Of a stretch of DNA of 64,000 nucleotides, positions 1 through 8,531 are shown in pieces (the stretch's first letter is position 1; each line of letters opens with the position of its first letter). The notes below the pieces were generated by a model. The model was not told the origin of the DNA, made no database searches, and worked only from the letters and a program-made list of their open reading frames with translations. A program made the translations under genes and the position numbers. This DNA comes from Massilia sp. PAMC28688 (GTDB taxonomy: Bacteria; Pseudomonadota; Gammaproteobacteria; Burkholderiales; Burkholderiaceae_D), in the NCBI RefSeq assembly GCF_019443445.1, contig NZ_CP080378.1, forward strand, positions 1 through 64,000, in the 5' to 3' direction.

Positions 1-1
1 A

Positions 2-391
2 CCCGTCCAGGTGGCCACGGAAGTGGGCGGCCTGGATATTCGGCCCGCTTCGCTGCCGCCCGACATCACCGCCCAAGTCATGGCTCTGTGGGCAGCCGGC
101 GAAAGGCGCGCTGCGCTGGCCCTGCTCTACCGTGCCACGCTGTCGCGCCTGGTCACGGACGATGGCCTGCTGCTGCGCCAGGGCGACACGGAGGGCGATT
201 GCCTGCGCCTGGCCACATCTGCCTGCCGGGCGCAGCGCCTGTCGCAGGCAAGGCTGGACGTGGCCGGCGCCGCCACCGGCATGTGGCTGGGCGCGGCCTA
301 CGGCGACCGCTGGCCGCAGGAAGAACAGCTGCATGCGTGCTGCCGCGACTGGGACGGCCAGTTCCACCCCGGCGCCGGGAGTGTCACATGA
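2..391 (+). CDS. DUF4129-type protein, C-terminal part (5' end outside window)
   Basis: The frame is already open at the window edge, so only the last ~129 codons are visible; a GTG at 11 is in frame but need not be the start. The visible part is an alpha-helical, Ala/Leu-rich segment with a repeated helix pattern around 'ALALLYRATLSRL' and a Cys-containing tail. That helix motif and the position just before DUF4350, MoxR and DUF58 genes fit the C-terminal DUF4129 domain of membrane proteins that open this cluster. Its TGA overlaps the ATG of the next gene (ATGA), which implies translational coupling. Family assignment rests on context plus this short motif. Function is unknown; such proteins are usually inner-membrane. 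Confidence 0.65.
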   Translation, partial: PVQVATEVGGLDIRPASLPPDITAQVMALWAAGERRAALALLYRATLSRLVTDDGLLLRQGDTEGDCLRLATSACRAQRLSQARLDVAGAATGMWLGAAYGDRWPQEEQLHACCRDWDGQFHPGAGSVT

Positions 392-1872
392 AGCTGTGGG
401 TAAAAGCCGCCCTGATCGGCGGCAGCCTTGCCATCCTGGCCGCCATGAGCGCCTGGTGGTGGCACAACAACATGCAGCTGCAGTGGCAGCGTGAGCCGCG
501 CCAGTCGCCGCTGGCCGCCGGCCAGCCCTTCCTGGGCGCGACCTGGCTGCTGCGCGAAAACGGCTTTGCTGTGGACGTGGTGCCCTCCCTGGATCTGGTC
601 GATGTGCGCAAGCTGCGCAACGGCACCCTGCTGCTTGGTGGCTCGGCCGGCGTGATCACCCAGGCCAAGAGCGACCAGCTGCTGGCCTGGGTCGCCGCCG
701 GCAATACCCTCGTGTTCCAGCCACGGGCCCTGAACAAGGAAGAAAAGCGGCTGCTGCAGAAAGCCGGGGCGCGCGGCGCGGACGCCGAAGAGGAATCCGA
801 GGACGACGAAGCGGCCGGGGAAGACGCGCAGGATGCGCCCGACGACGCCGCGGCGCGCGCGGCGCGCCAGGGCGGCGACAGCGCACCCGAGGATGCAGCC
901 GAGGCGGAAGCGGAGTCTGAAGCCGAAACCGAGCCGGATGAGGAAGACGCGGCCGAGGCAACGGAAGAAGAGGAAGAAGAGGAAGAACCGGCGGGCCCGG
1001 TTCTGAAGGCCAATGAAACCGACGGCCTGGCCGCAGTCTTCAACGCCCGCTCGGCCCACAAGTACCAGCAAACCGTGTGCAGCACCCTGTCCCGGCGCCT
1101 GGAGCCGGCCCACACCCCCGAGGCCTACAAGGCGCCCTGCCCGCCGGGCACGGTGAAGGCGGCCAGCCTGCGCCTGCTCGACCTGCCCGGCATGGGCGAG
1201 CTGACGCTCGATCCGCAATCGGTCCGCGTGCGGATGCTTGACGAGCGCCGGGTGCCGCTGTGGACCGACAACCAGCTTGACGGCATTCGCGCCTACCAGC
1301 ATGGCAGGGGCCAGGTGGTAATGGCACCGGGCGCGCTGTTCGAGAACCACAACCTGCGCCAGCACGATCACGGCGCCCTGCTGGTGGGACTGGCGCGCCT
1401 GAATGGGGCGCACAAGCAGGTCACCATCGTCAAATCGCGCATCACCGTGCCCTGGTATGCGCTGCTGTGGCTGCACTACAAGAAGGTCATCATCGCCCTG
1501 GCCGCCCTGCTTGGCCTGCTGTTCTGGGCCAGCGTGCGCCGTTTCGGGCCGGTGCTGCCCGATCCCGCGCCGGCGCGGCGCTCGCTCATGGAACACATCA
1601 GCGCCAGCGGTGCCTGGCTGTGGAAAGCCAAGGGCGGCCGCCAGGTGCTGGTGGACGCCGCCCGCGCCGACCTCCAGGCCACCCTGCAGCGCCGCGCCCC
1701 GGGCCTGCTGCGCCTGTCCGAAACGCAGCAGCACGACGAACTGGCGCGCCTCACCGGCCTGAGCGCGGCCGTCATCGCCCACGCCATGCATTACGAACCG
1801 GCCACCGCCGAAGCCGAATTCACCCGACAGATCCGCACTCTCCAGACCCTGAGAAAACACTATGAACGATAG
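388..1872 (+). CDS. DUF4350 domain-containing membrane protein
   Basis: A 494-aa protein. I start it at ATG 388, which overlaps the upstream stop, rather than at a much earlier in-frame ATG lying inside the previous gene. An N-terminal membrane segment (about residues 7-27) is followed by a DUF4350-like domain ('[14 protein letters not shown]', '[11 protein letters not shown]', '[13 protein letters not shown]'). A second membrane segment lies at about residues 366-384, before an 'RFGP' motif and a cytoplasmic helical tail. Residues ~131-201 form an extremely acidic low-complexity insert (runs of E/D/A including eight consecutive Glu) that interrupts the DUF4350 fold. The stop overlaps the next start. 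In known clusters DUF4350 accompanies MoxR and DUF58 proteins, probably as part of a membrane chaperone or insertion module; the exact role is unknown. Confidence 0.85.
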   Translation: MKLWVKAALIGGSLAILAAMSAWWWHNNMQLQWQREPRQSPLAAGQPFLGATWLLRENGFAVDVVPSLDLVDVRKLRNGTLLLGGSAGVITQAKSDQLLAWVAAGNTLVFQPRALNKEEKRLLQKAGARGADAEEESEDDEAAGEDAQDAPDDAAARAARQGGDSAPEDAAEAEAESEAETEPDEEDAAEATEEEEEEEEPAGPVLKANETDGLAAVFNARSAHKYQQTVCSTLSRRLEPAHTPEAYKAPCPPGTVKAASLRLLDLPGMGELTLDPQSVRVRMLDERRVPLWTDNQLDGIRAYQHGRGQVVMAPGALFENHNLRQHDHGALLVGLARLNGAHKQVTIVKSRITVPWYALLWLHYKKVIIALAALLGLLFWASVRRFGPVLPDPAPARRSLMEHISASGAWLWKAKGGRQVLVDAARADLQATLQRRAPGLLRLSETQQHDELARLTGLSAAVIAHAMHYEPATAEAEFTRQIRTLQTLRKHYER

Positions 1873-2866
1873 CATTGACAGCCCTGCCGCACCCGCCATC
1901 AGCCCTGAACGCCTGGCGCAAGCCGTCGGCATCGTGCAGCGCATGCGCGAGGAGATCCGCACCGCCGTCATTGGCCAGCAGCAGGTGGTGGACCAGATCC
2001 TGGCCTGCTGCCTGGCCGGCGGCCACGTGCTGCTCGAAGGGGTGCCGGGGCTGGGCAAGACGCTGCTGGTCAAGGCCCTGTCCAAGACCTTCTCGGGCGA
2101 CTTTTCGCGCATCCAGTTCACGCCGGACCTGATGCCGGCCGACGTGATGGGGCATGCCGTGTTCGACATGAAGGACCAGTCCTTCAGCGTGCGCAAGGGC
2201 CCCGTGTTTGCCCACCTGCTGCTGGCCGACGAGATCAACCGCGCCCCGGCCAAGACCCAGTCTTCGCTGCTGGAGGTGATGCAGGAGCGCCAGGTCACCA
2301 TCGAAGGCCAGTCCTATGAACTGCCCCCGCCATTCATGGTGCTGGCGACCCAGAACCCGCTGGAAAACGAAGGCACCTATCCGCTGCCCGAGGCGCAGCT
2401 GGACCGCTTCCTGATCAAGGTGCGGATTGACTATCCCAGCCAGCAGGAGGAAGAACAGATGCTGCAGATGGTCACGCGCGACCGCGTGGGCGACAGCCTG
2501 GAAGTGTCTGGCGTAGCCACCCTGGTCAAGCCGGAAACCATCGTCGCGCTGCAGCAGCTGGTGGCCCGGATCCGTGTTGATGATGCGGTGGCCGCCTACG
2601 CCGTGCGCCTGGTGCGCGCCACCCGCGACTGGCCGGGCGTGGCCGTGGGTGCCGGTCCGCGCGGCTCCATTGCCCTGGTGCGCATGGCGCGCGCGCTGGC
2701 TCTGACGGCCGGGCGCGACTTCGTGACGCCGGACGACATCAAGAGCGCCAGCCTGCCCGTGCTGCGCCACCGCATTGCCATCTCGGCCGACAGCGAACTC
2801 GATGGCCTGTCCAGCGACGACCTGCTGGCGGTGCTGATCGAACAGGTTCCGGCACCGCGTGGCTAA
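1862..2866 (+). CDS. MoxR family AAA+ ATPase
   Basis: A 334-aa AAA+ ATPase of the MoxR group, the usual length. Walker A is visible as 'GVPGLGKT' (about residues 60-67). Walker B and the MoxR signature follow as '[23 protein letters not shown]', quoted only for its [12 protein letters not shown] core. Sensor 1 is 'VLATQNPLE', and the C-terminal lid contains '[16 protein letters not shown]'. MoxR proteins work as chaperones that mature or insert partner proteins, commonly with VWA/DUF58 partners such as the one encoded next. The start overlaps the end of the DUF4350 gene by 11 bp and the stop overlaps the DUF58 start by 8 bp, so the genes form one translationally coupled operon. Confidence 0.95.
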   Translation: MNDSIDSPAAPAISPERLAQAVGIVQRMREEIRTAVIGQQQVVDQILACCLAGGHVLLEGVPGLGKTLLVKALSKTFSGDFSRIQFTPDLMPADVMGHAVFDMKDQSFSVRKGPVFAHLLLADEINRAPAKTQSSLLEVMQERQVTIEGQSYELPPPFMVLATQNPLENEGTYPLPEAQLDRFLIKVRIDYPSQQEEEQMLQMVTRDRVGDSLEVSGVATLVKPETIVALQQLVARIRVDDAVAAYAVRLVRATRDWPGVAVGAGPRGSIALVRMARALALTAGRDFVTPDDIKSASLPVLRHRIAISADSELDGLSSDDLLAVLIEQVPAPRG

Positions 2867-4175
2867 GGCGCTCATTCCATCGCGCGCCCTGCTGTGGGCA
2901 ACTGCCGCCTGGGCCGTGCTTGGCATGGCGGCCAGTCACATCGAGCTGCTGGAAGAGCTCTGGCTGGGCGCCGGCCTGGCGCTGGCCGTTGCCGCGGCCG
3001 TGGACGCGCTGCTCGCGCGCCGGGTTCCGCAGCTGCACGTGGAGCGCGAACTGGCCGGCGTCTGGCCGGTAGGTAAGTGGAACAGCGTGACGGTGAAGAT
3101 CATCAACGAGGGAAGCGGCACGGTGGCGCTGGAACTGTTTGACGACTATCCGACCGCATGGGCCATGGAAGGCCTGCCCTACACCACCGCGATTGCGCCC
3201 GGGGCCTTCAGCGCCATCACATACCGCCTCAATCCCGATGCGCGCGGCAACGCCACCTTTGGCGCCGCGCACCTGCGCCTGCGCTCGCCGCTGCGGCTGT
3301 GGCAGGCCGGCCACCGCATCGGGCCTGTCAGCACCATCAAGGTCTTTCCAGACTTTGCCCAGCTGCTTGGGCACACGCTCACGGCCACCGACCGCCGTTC
3401 GCCCACCGCCGGGTCGATCCGCAAGCGCCGCCGTGGCGAAGGCACGGATTTTCGCCAGCTGCGCGAATACCGCCAGGGCGACAGCATGCGCTCGATTGAC
3501 TGGAAAGCGACTGCCCGCCGCAACAAGCCGATCAGCCGCGAATACCAGGAAGAGCGCGACCAGCAGGTCGTGTTCCTGCTCGACACGGGGCGCCGCATGC
3601 ATGCGCGCGACGGCGCCACGACCCACTTCGACCACGCGCTCAATGCCGTGCTGACGCTGGGCTTTCTGGCCCAGAAACAGGGTGACGCCGTGGGACTGAT
3701 GACCTTTGGCGGCGCCTCGCGCTGGCTGCCTCCGGTCAAGGGCCGGGTGGGCCTGGACCGGCTGCTGGCCGGCGTCTACGACCTGCAGCCGGCCGACATG
3801 GCGCCGGACTACCTGCAGGCGGCCAGCGCTTTGCTGGGAAGGCTGTCCAAGCGCGCCTTTGTGGTCATCATCACCAACCTGCGCGACGAGGATGACACTG
3901 CCCTGCGCGCGGCGTCGGAACTGATGTCGACCAGGCACCTGGTGATGTGCGCCAGCCTGCGCGAAAAGGTGATGGACCAGGCGCGCGAGCAGGATATCGC
4001 CGGCTTTCCCGACGCCCTGCGCTACAGCGCCACCGTCCACTACCTGCAGCAGCGGCGCGATGCCATCCGGCGCCTTGGCATCCGCGCCGAGCGGCTGATC
4101 GATATCACGCCCGAAAAATTGAGCATGACACTGGTGAACCGCTACATGTCGATCAAGGAAAGCGGGCAGTTGTAA
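2859..4175 (+). CDS. DUF58 domain-containing (VWA-like) protein
   Basis: A 438-aa protein starting at GTG 2859 inside the end of the MoxR gene. Two hydrophobic N-terminal segments (about residues 8-48) are followed by a beta-rich region and then the DUF58 core, recognised by '[21 protein letters not shown]' (core [16 protein letters not shown]). The VWA-like strand '[16 protein letters not shown]' follows, a variant MIDAS start carrying DTGRR rather than DxSxS. DUF58 proteins are the standard partners of MoxR ATPases. No other gene is coupled downstream: the acetyltransferase 6 bp on belongs to an unrelated family and may simply be read through. Confidence 0.92.
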   Translation: MAKALIPSRALLWATAAWAVLGMAASHIELLEELWLGAGLALAVAAAVDALLARRVPQLHVERELAGVWPVGKWNSVTVKIINEGSGTVALELFDDYPTAWAMEGLPYTTAIAPGAFSAITYRLNPDARGNATFGAAHLRLRSPLRLWQAGHRIGPVSTIKVFPDFAQLLGHTLTATDRRSPTAGSIRKRRRGEGTDFRQLREYRQGDSMRSIDWKATARRNKPISREYQEERDQQVVFLLDTGRRMHARDGATTHFDHALNAVLTLGFLAQKQGDAVGLMTFGGASRWLPPVKGRVGLDRLLAGVYDLQPADMAPDYLQAASALLGRLSKRAFVVIITNLRDEDDTALRAASELMSTRHLVMCASLREKVMDQAREQDIAGFPDALRYSATVHYLQQRRDAIRRLGIRAERLIDITPEKLSMTLVNRYMSIKESGQL

Positions 4176-4181
4176 GCACCG

Positions 4182-4730
4182 ATGATGCCAACTTTTCTTC
4201 CCGACTCCATCCGGACCCCGAGATTGACGCTCAGGATGCCCCGTAGGGCGGATGCAGCGCATATTTTTCACGCCTACGCGCAAGATCCTCAAGTCACCCG
4301 TTACCTGGCGTGGCGCCCACATCAGTCACTTGCCCACACCGAGGATTTCATTGCGCACTGCCTGCGTGTCTGGACCAATGAACAGTCTCGACCGTATGTC
4401 CTGACGCGGCGCGAAGATGAAGATACGCCTGTCGGCATGCTCGACGCCCGACCGCTCCCGAACGCTGTCGATGTCGGATACGTGTTGCAGCGTTCAGCTT
4501 GGGGAACCGGCTTGATGACAGAGGCACTCATTGCTTTCAGCGGCGCGGCCCTGGCCAGCCCCGACTGCATACGGGTGCAGGCCACCTGCGACACGGAAAA
4601 TCATGCATCGGCAAAGGTGCTGGAGAGATCCGGGTTCACACTGGAGGGCCGACTTGAACGGCATATGGTGTTACCCAACCTTGGCGCAGAGCCCCGCCCG
4701 TCGTTGATGTTCGCACGTCAAAAGGGGTAA
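4182..4730 (+). CDS. GNAT family N-acetyltransferase (RimJ/RimL type)
   Basis: A 182-aa protein with the RimJ/RimL layout. It opens with 'IRTPRLTLRMPRRADA', carries a central beta-bulge region 'VGYVLQRSAWGTGLMTEAL' that fits the acetyl-CoA-binding loop (motif A, W-G-x-G-x-x-T-E-A), and ends with 'VQATCDTENHASAKVLERSGF', the typical N-x-x-S-x-x-V-L-E-R-x-G-F motif. It should transfer acetyl groups from acetyl-CoA to an amine; the substrate cannot be told from sequence. It starts 6 bp after the DUF58 gene on the same strand, so it is probably cotranscribed, although no functional link is known. Confidence 0.9.
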   Translation: MMPTFLPDSIRTPRLTLRMPRRADAAHIFHAYAQDPQVTRYLAWRPHQSLAHTEDFIAHCLRVWTNEQSRPYVLTRREDEDTPVGMLDARPLPNAVDVGYVLQRSAWGTGLMTEALIAFSGAALASPDCIRVQATCDTENHASAKVLERSGFTLEGRLERHMVLPNLGAEPRPSLMFARQKG

Positions 4731-4806
4731 ATTGCGGCGCGGAATCGTGTGGTGTACGGTCGGGTAGCAATGTTAAATTCATACTTTCCGTAACGCAGAG
4801 ATACGC

Positions 4807-5211
4807 ATGGACATTTACCAGAAGTATTTCGTCTCCCAGCACTTCGGCAAGTCGCTTTCTACTGTTGAGCTTGGCACCACGAGTGGCACCGTGACGCTCG
4901 CCCTTGCGCGGCCGGAGTCGGCAAAGGTTAAATTTTCTTTCTCGATGAGCCGTCTGGCCCAGTTCGTCCAGGATCCCGCGCTCTACCCGGAAATGGTCAC
5001 CCGCATCGCCATTCAGCAAGCCCACAAACTGGTCGGCGCGCGCGGGGTACAGGGGATTGGCAGCTGCGAGCTGGATTTGGCGCTGGAAACGAGTCCCTGG
5101 ATCGGGGATTTGACTGATATCCCTTACGGTGGCGCCACGTCCGGCTACGAAACCGTGCTTCCGCTGCCGCTCGTCAGCCAGGCATGTACCGCCGCACCCG
5201 CGCCTGGCTGA
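4807..5211 (+). CDS. Hypothetical protein, 134 aa
   Basis: A 134-aa protein I do not recognise. It has mixed alpha/beta composition, no signal peptide and no membrane segment. The N-terminal part contains 'VELGTTSGTVTLALARPE' and 'KVKFSFSMSRLAQFV', strand-rich and unlike a random high-GC frame. A gap of 76 bp separates it from the acetyltransferase. The stretch ahead of it is AT-richer ('gttaaattcatactttccg'), so it may have its own promoter. It converges on the glucanase gene 18 bp away. Coding status is judged from amino-acid composition only. Confidence 0.6.
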   Translation: MDIYQKYFVSQHFGKSLSTVELGTTSGTVTLALARPESAKVKFSFSMSRLAQFVQDPALYPEMVTRIAIQQAHKLVGARGVQGIGSCELDLALETSPWIGDLTDIPYGGATSGYETVLPLPLVSQACTAAPAPG

Positions 5212-5229
5212 CTGCGCTGTTCGAGCCGT

Positions 5230-7083
5230 TTACTTCATCGTGTAGCTCTGCTGCGCGGTGTCGACCGCGTAGTTCTTGCTGGTATCCCAGTACGTGAAGT
5301 TGTAGCGCACCACATCGCCGATTTTCAGGCCGCTGGCCGTAAAGGTGTTGAGGCCGCCTTCCTGACGCATGCGGTAGTTCAGCTGCCCTCCCCCATTGAC
5401 CGAATAATGCACGTCCGCCCAGCTGCTGGTGCGGACGGTGAACTGCAATGACGTCGCGCTGGCCTGGGCCACACTGGCCACTGGTGTCGGTGTCGGTGTC
5501 GGCGTCGGCGTCGGCGTTGGCGTCGGCGTTGGCGTCGGCGTCGGCGTTGGCGTTGGCGTCGGCGTCGGCGTCGGGGTCGGGGTCGGCGTCACGATTCCCG
5601 TGTCCCACACCACGTCATCGATGGCAAACTGAAAAGGTGCGGTCGGCAGCCGTGCCGGGTCGCTGAAAATCTGGAACTGGTCCAGCATCGATTGCAGCGC
5701 GACCTTGGGCCCGGCAAGGGTGGACACCGGAATGGTGGCCGTGCCCCACTCGCCGTTGCGCACCAGGCCATACGCCGTCGTGTTGGCCGGGAAATCAATC
5801 GCATGCTGGTTGGTGTACGTATCCTGGATACCGATCTTGAACGATACATTGGCCGGGATCTTGATGCGAAATTTCATCGTGCCGTTGCGGAAGTTGCTCA
5901 TGTCGTGCACCTGGCGCGACTGGATGCTGCCGCCAAACCACTGGTTGGGCGCCGTGTAGTTCCAGGCGATGACGTTGCTGCCTTCGTACGGGCCAATATT
6001 GCCGGCCGAAGTAGACGCGCCATTCCACAGGAAGATATCGGAACTGGTGCCCGCCACCTGCTTGTTGTTTACTGCCGTCAGGTCGGTGAAGACGCCAAAC
6101 TTGCCCACCTCCGGCGTGGTGGTATTGCCGATCTTGACAGAACCTTTTCCATCGAGCTCATACACACGCACATAGTCCACATACATGGTGCCCGGCAGGG
6201 GCGCCGTCACCTGGGCCGGCGAGGCGGCGTCCGTGAAATTGCCGCCCACGGCGAGATTGAGCAGCAGATAGAACGGCGCCTGCAAGGCGGTGGAATTGAC
6301 CGGCAGGGGCTTGTCGTACAGGTCGCGCTCCACGGCGCCATCGACCACTGTGAAGCGCATCTGCGACTCGGTCCAGTACAGGCGGTAGGTGACGAAGCGG
6401 TTCACCAGCGGGCTGGACGCGATGTACCAGTTCTTGGTTTGCCAGGCGGTCGATGCCGCGCAGCTCTCGTTGCCCGGCACGCAGGCGGCCTGCTGATACG
6501 TGATGACGTTGGCACCGACGAAGTTGTTGATGGGCGGCGAACCGGCGGCGGTACGGGCCGACGCCCGGTAGCCCATTTCCATGATGTCGATTTCGCCGTT
6601 GCGCGGCCAGGTCTGCGGACTGGAACCGAGCATCCATGCGGCCGGCCACAGGCCGGTTCCCACGGCCGGCGTGCTCATGCGCACCTCGACCATGCCGTAC
6701 TGGACCTGTACCTTGCCGGCGGACGTCACCTTCCCGGAAGTGAACTGGTTGCTGCCCACCACCTCGCGCCGCGCGTTGATTGCCAGCGCCCGTGTGGCCG
6801 GCTCGAACGGCACGTTGGTGATCGCAATATTGTTGGGGCTGTAGTACTGCAGTTCCTGGTTGCCGTAGCCGCACAGGTTGATCTGGCAGCCATTGCCGTT
6901 GTCCGGCGTCCAGCGAGTGCTGTCGAGCACGCTGCCATTGAATTCATCCGACCATAACAGGCGGCCGATGGTAGGGCTGGTCACGCTGGCCCCGGCTTGC
7001 GCGCCGTAGGCCAGCAGCACGCTGGCGGCCAGGGTGGACAGGGCGATGCGCTGCGTTCCATGATGCTTCCGATTGCTTGTCAT
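5230..7083 (-). CDS. Secreted GH16 endo-beta-1,3-glucanase (laminarinase) with C-terminal carbohydrate-binding domains
   Basis: About 617 aa, start ATG 7083 (a GTG at 7089 closer to the GAGGAG site is equally possible). Order: signal peptide ending near 'AQAGA'; a GH16 domain of ~250 residues with the catalytic signature 'GEIDIMEMG', where Glu164 is the nucleophile, Asp166 assists and Glu169 is the acid/base; a ~170-residue beta-sandwich module ('GKFGVFTDLTAVNN' to 'FAIDDVVWDTG') likely to bind sugar; a linker of about 18 Pro-Thr pairs; and a final ~80-residue module with 'WADVHYSVNGGGQLNYRM', resembling CBM56-type beta-1,3-glucan binders. It should hydrolyse laminarin-like glucan outside the cell. 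The ~370-nt leader, promoter and LacI-type palindrome upstream suggest substrate-controlled expression. The C-terminal module identity is from memory of the motif. Confidence 0.92.
   Translation of the reverse strand: MTSNRKHHGTQRIALSTLAASVLLAYGAQAGASVTSPTIGRLLWSDEFNGSVLDSTRWTPDNGNGCQINLCGYGNQELQYYSPNNIAITNVPFEPATRALAINARREVVGSNQFTSGKVTSAGKVQVQYGMVEVRMSTPAVGTGLWPAAWMLGSSPQTWPRNGEIDIMEMGYRASARTAAGSPPINNFVGANVITYQQAACVPGNESCAASTAWQTKNWYIASSPLVNRFVTYRLYWTESQMRFTVVDGAVERDLYDKPLPVNSTALQAPFYLLLNLAVGGNFTDAASPAQVTAPLPGTMYVDYVRVYELDGKGSVKIGNTTTPEVGKFGVFTDLTAVNNKQVAGTSSDIFLWNGASTSAGNIGPYEGSNVIAWNYTAPNQWFGGSIQSRQVHDMSNFRNGTMKFRIKIPANVSFKIGIQDTYTNQHAIDFPANTTAYGLVRNGEWGTATIPVSTLAGPKVALQSMLDQFQIFSDPARLPTAPFQFAIDDVVWDTGIVTPTPTPTPTPTPTPTPTPTPTPTPTPTPTPTPTPTPVASVAQASATSLQFTVRTSSWADVHYSVNGGGQLNYRMRQEGGLNTFTASGLKIGDVVRYNFTYWDTSKNYAVDTAQQSYTMK
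5483..5590 (+). repeat. Hexanucleotide tandem array encoding the Pro-Thr linker
   Basis: Roughly 18 copies of a 6-bp unit (GGCGTC with GGTGTC and GGCGTT variants), read on the minus strand as alternating Thr-Pro codons in the glucanase linker. Because the unit is a multiple of three, slippage would change linker length without shifting the frame. Confidence 0.95.
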
Positions 7084-7208
7084 ATTCACGTTGACTCCTC
7101 GAACTACCTTCCAAAAATAATGGATCAGGCCCCACGCTGTGCCAGCGCTTTTTTTCGCCTGAGCCACGCCATGCCGGACTGCAGCGCAGCCGGACTTGTA
7201 CGTCACGG

Positions 7209-7230
7209 TGCCTGCCGCGGCGGGCAGGCA
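7209..7230 (-). repeat. Inverted repeat (8-bp stem) in the glucanase leader
   Basis: TGCCTGCC (7209-7216) pairs perfectly with GGCAGGCA (7223-7230) around a 6-base loop. It has no T-tract, so it is not a simple terminator. It could stabilise or occlude the leader. Confidence 0.6.
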
Positions 7231-7349
7231 GGTCGATTTGGTGATCTTTGGTCTTAGGTGGCAGGAGGCCGCCGGCGCAAGACGCGGCTGCATGGCGCAG
7301 GACAAAGGCGGGCGTGGCCACGCGCGGCGTGGCAGGCATGCGGTTTCAT

Positions 7350-7362
7350 AGGTCTCCTGACT
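7350..7362 (-). promoter_or_regulatory. B12-box-like element in the glucanase leader
   Basis: On the minus strand the bases read AGTCAGGAGACCT, preceded by TGACCTGCC. This matches the core of the B12 box of cobalamin riboswitches (AGYCMGGAGACC). The flanking bases after it diverge, and I find no convincing 5' half of a cobalamin aptamer between here and the promoter. It is reported as a resemblance only. Confidence 0.2.
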
Positions 7363-7433
7363 GGCAGGTCATTGCCTGCATTTTTGTGTTGTCGGCTTCG
7401 CCTGGACAAACGCCAGTCCCCTCTGGACTTTTT

Positions 7434-7447
7434 TGGAAACGCTTCCA
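7434..7447. promoter_or_regulatory. LacI-family operator-like palindrome
   Basis: TGGAAACGCTTCCA is a near-perfect palindrome with the central CG typical of LacI/GalR-family operators. It lies directly downstream of the -10 box of the minus-strand promoter at 7459-7487, over the expected start of transcription. A repressor bound there would block the glucanase gene. No lacI-type gene is in the window, so the regulator would be encoded elsewhere. Confidence 0.7.
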
Positions 7448-7458
7448 CGCTTGGTGTC

Positions 7459-7487
7459 AATATATTCCGATTAATTTTTCATGTCAA
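7459..7487 (-). promoter_or_regulatory. Near-consensus sigma-70 promoter for the glucanase gene
   Basis: On the minus strand, TTGACA (7487-7482) is followed by a 17-base spacer and TATATT (7464-7459). Transcription should start near 7452 and read toward the glucanase. This is the best housekeeping promoter I can see in the window. Its strength makes sense if it is held off by the operator just downstream. Confidence 0.75.
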
Positions 7488-7561
7488 GAAAGACGTGGAA
7501 GGATGTGCCGGTGCGCGTTTTCCTGGCTGTGTTTTCGCGTGTTCCGTCGCGCGGCCGTCGC

Positions 7562-8374
7562 TCAGGGGCGGGGTCGAATGCCGGTGAGCTTCGCTTCGAG
7601 CGACGCCGCCGACAGCGGCCCCAGGTGCAGCTCCACCAGCCTGCCGGAGGCATCGTAAAACAGCGTGGTCGGCAAGCCCAGTGAGCCGACGGCCAGGCCG
7701 GTTACCTTGCGCCTGTCCATCAGGACATTGCGCAAAGCGATATTTTCCTTGGACAAGTACGCATCCACGACGTCCGTCCCCTCGCCCTGGTTGACAAAGA
7801 CAAACACTACCGCACTGTCGCCACGCTGGGCCTGGGCCAGCACCGGCATTTCACGCCGGCACGGAGGACACCACGTGGCCCACAGGTTCACCACCATCGG
7901 CTTGCCTTGTGCAAGGCGGTCGAGTGCCACCGGCCTGCCCTCGCGCGTTTCCAGCGCCACAGGCGGCACGGTCCGGGCTTCATCCATGCGCAGCAGCGTG
8001 GGCGCGCCGGCCACCAGCGCCGCGCCCACACCGGCAAGCAGCGCCACCAGCACCGGTTCGCGCAGCGCCGGCGTTCGCCACAGGCGCCATGCGGCAAGCG
8101 CAACTGCCGCCGCCAGCGCCGCCCAGGCATTGAAGCCGCCGTCGCGGATATCGAGAATGGTCCATGGTGCTTGCCAGTACTGGCCAAACCAGGTCGCGAC
8201 AAACACCACCCGCCCTGCCACCAGGGCGCCGAAGGCCATGTCGAACAGCGTGGGGCTGACCTTGACCTGCTGCTTGCGGCCAGCCCAGCGCCCGGCCAGG
8301 AGCGCGATGATGAAGGCGCTCAGCAGGATCAGGTGCAGCGCCTGGAACGCCAGCGGGCCGACAGTAATTGTCAT
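7562..8374 (-). CDS. Membrane-anchored TlpA-type thiol-disulfide protein with an Lgt-like N-terminus
   Basis: About 270 aa, starting at ATG 8374 rather than at an upstream ATG whose extension is Arg/Pro-rich. The N-terminal ~140 residues hold several hydrophobic segments and a stretch ('RVVFVATWFGQYW', 'RDGGFN') resembling prolipoprotein diacylglyceryl transferase. The C-terminal ~130 residues are a thioredoxin fold with 'VVNLWATWCPPCRREMP' (CxxC = CPPC) and a cis-Pro motif 'GLPTTLF'. TlpA-like proteins reduce or shuffle disulfides in the periplasm; the CPPC pair is the redox centre. The 188 bp to the next minus-strand gene hold nothing obvious. The Lgt resemblance is a structural remark: I do not see the catalytic residues needed to call it a transferase. 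Confidence 0.85.
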   Translation of the reverse strand: MTITVGPLAFQALHLILLSAFIIALLAGRWAGRKQQVKVSPTLFDMAFGALVAGRVVFVATWFGQYWQAPWTILDIRDGGFNAWAALAAAVALAAWRLWRTPALREPVLVALLAGVGAALVAGAPTLLRMDEARTVPPVALETREGRPVALDRLAQGKPMVVNLWATWCPPCRREMPVLAQAQRGDSAVVFVFVNQGEGTDVVDAYLSKENIALRNVLMDRRKVTGLAVGSLGLPTTLFYDASGRLVELHLGPLSAASLEAKLTGIRPRP

Positions 8375-8531
8375 GCCGCCTGCCTGCCCTGCCCGGCGTG
8401 CCGGGGGCCGGTAGCAGCGCGGGGGTAAACAGGAATGACGCATGCAGCTGGCGCTGTGAGCATGAGGTGATGCTTTCTGAGGAGAAAAATTGCTCGCACT
8501 CTACCACGGTCGCTACGGCGCGGCCTGCGCA

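Larger units (their letters stand above)
7090..7458 (-). other. Long 5' leader of the glucanase gene
   Basis: About 370 bases without a convincing gene lie between the predicted transcription start (near 7452) and the glucanase start. The leader contains an 8-bp-stem hairpin at 7209-7230 and a B12-box-like stretch at 7350-7362. The reading frames across it have shadow-like Arg/Ala/Pro composition. The purpose of so long a leader is not evident. Confidence 0.5.

Noticed and set aside
5483..5590. Short regular repeats considered as a CRISPR-like array
   Set aside because: The unit is 6 bp with no spacers and encodes a Pro-Thr linker.
7090..7560. Full cobalamin riboswitch upstream of the glucanase
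   Set aside because: Only the B12-box core is present; conserved 5' elements of the aptamer are not seen, and the promoter lies too close to hold them.
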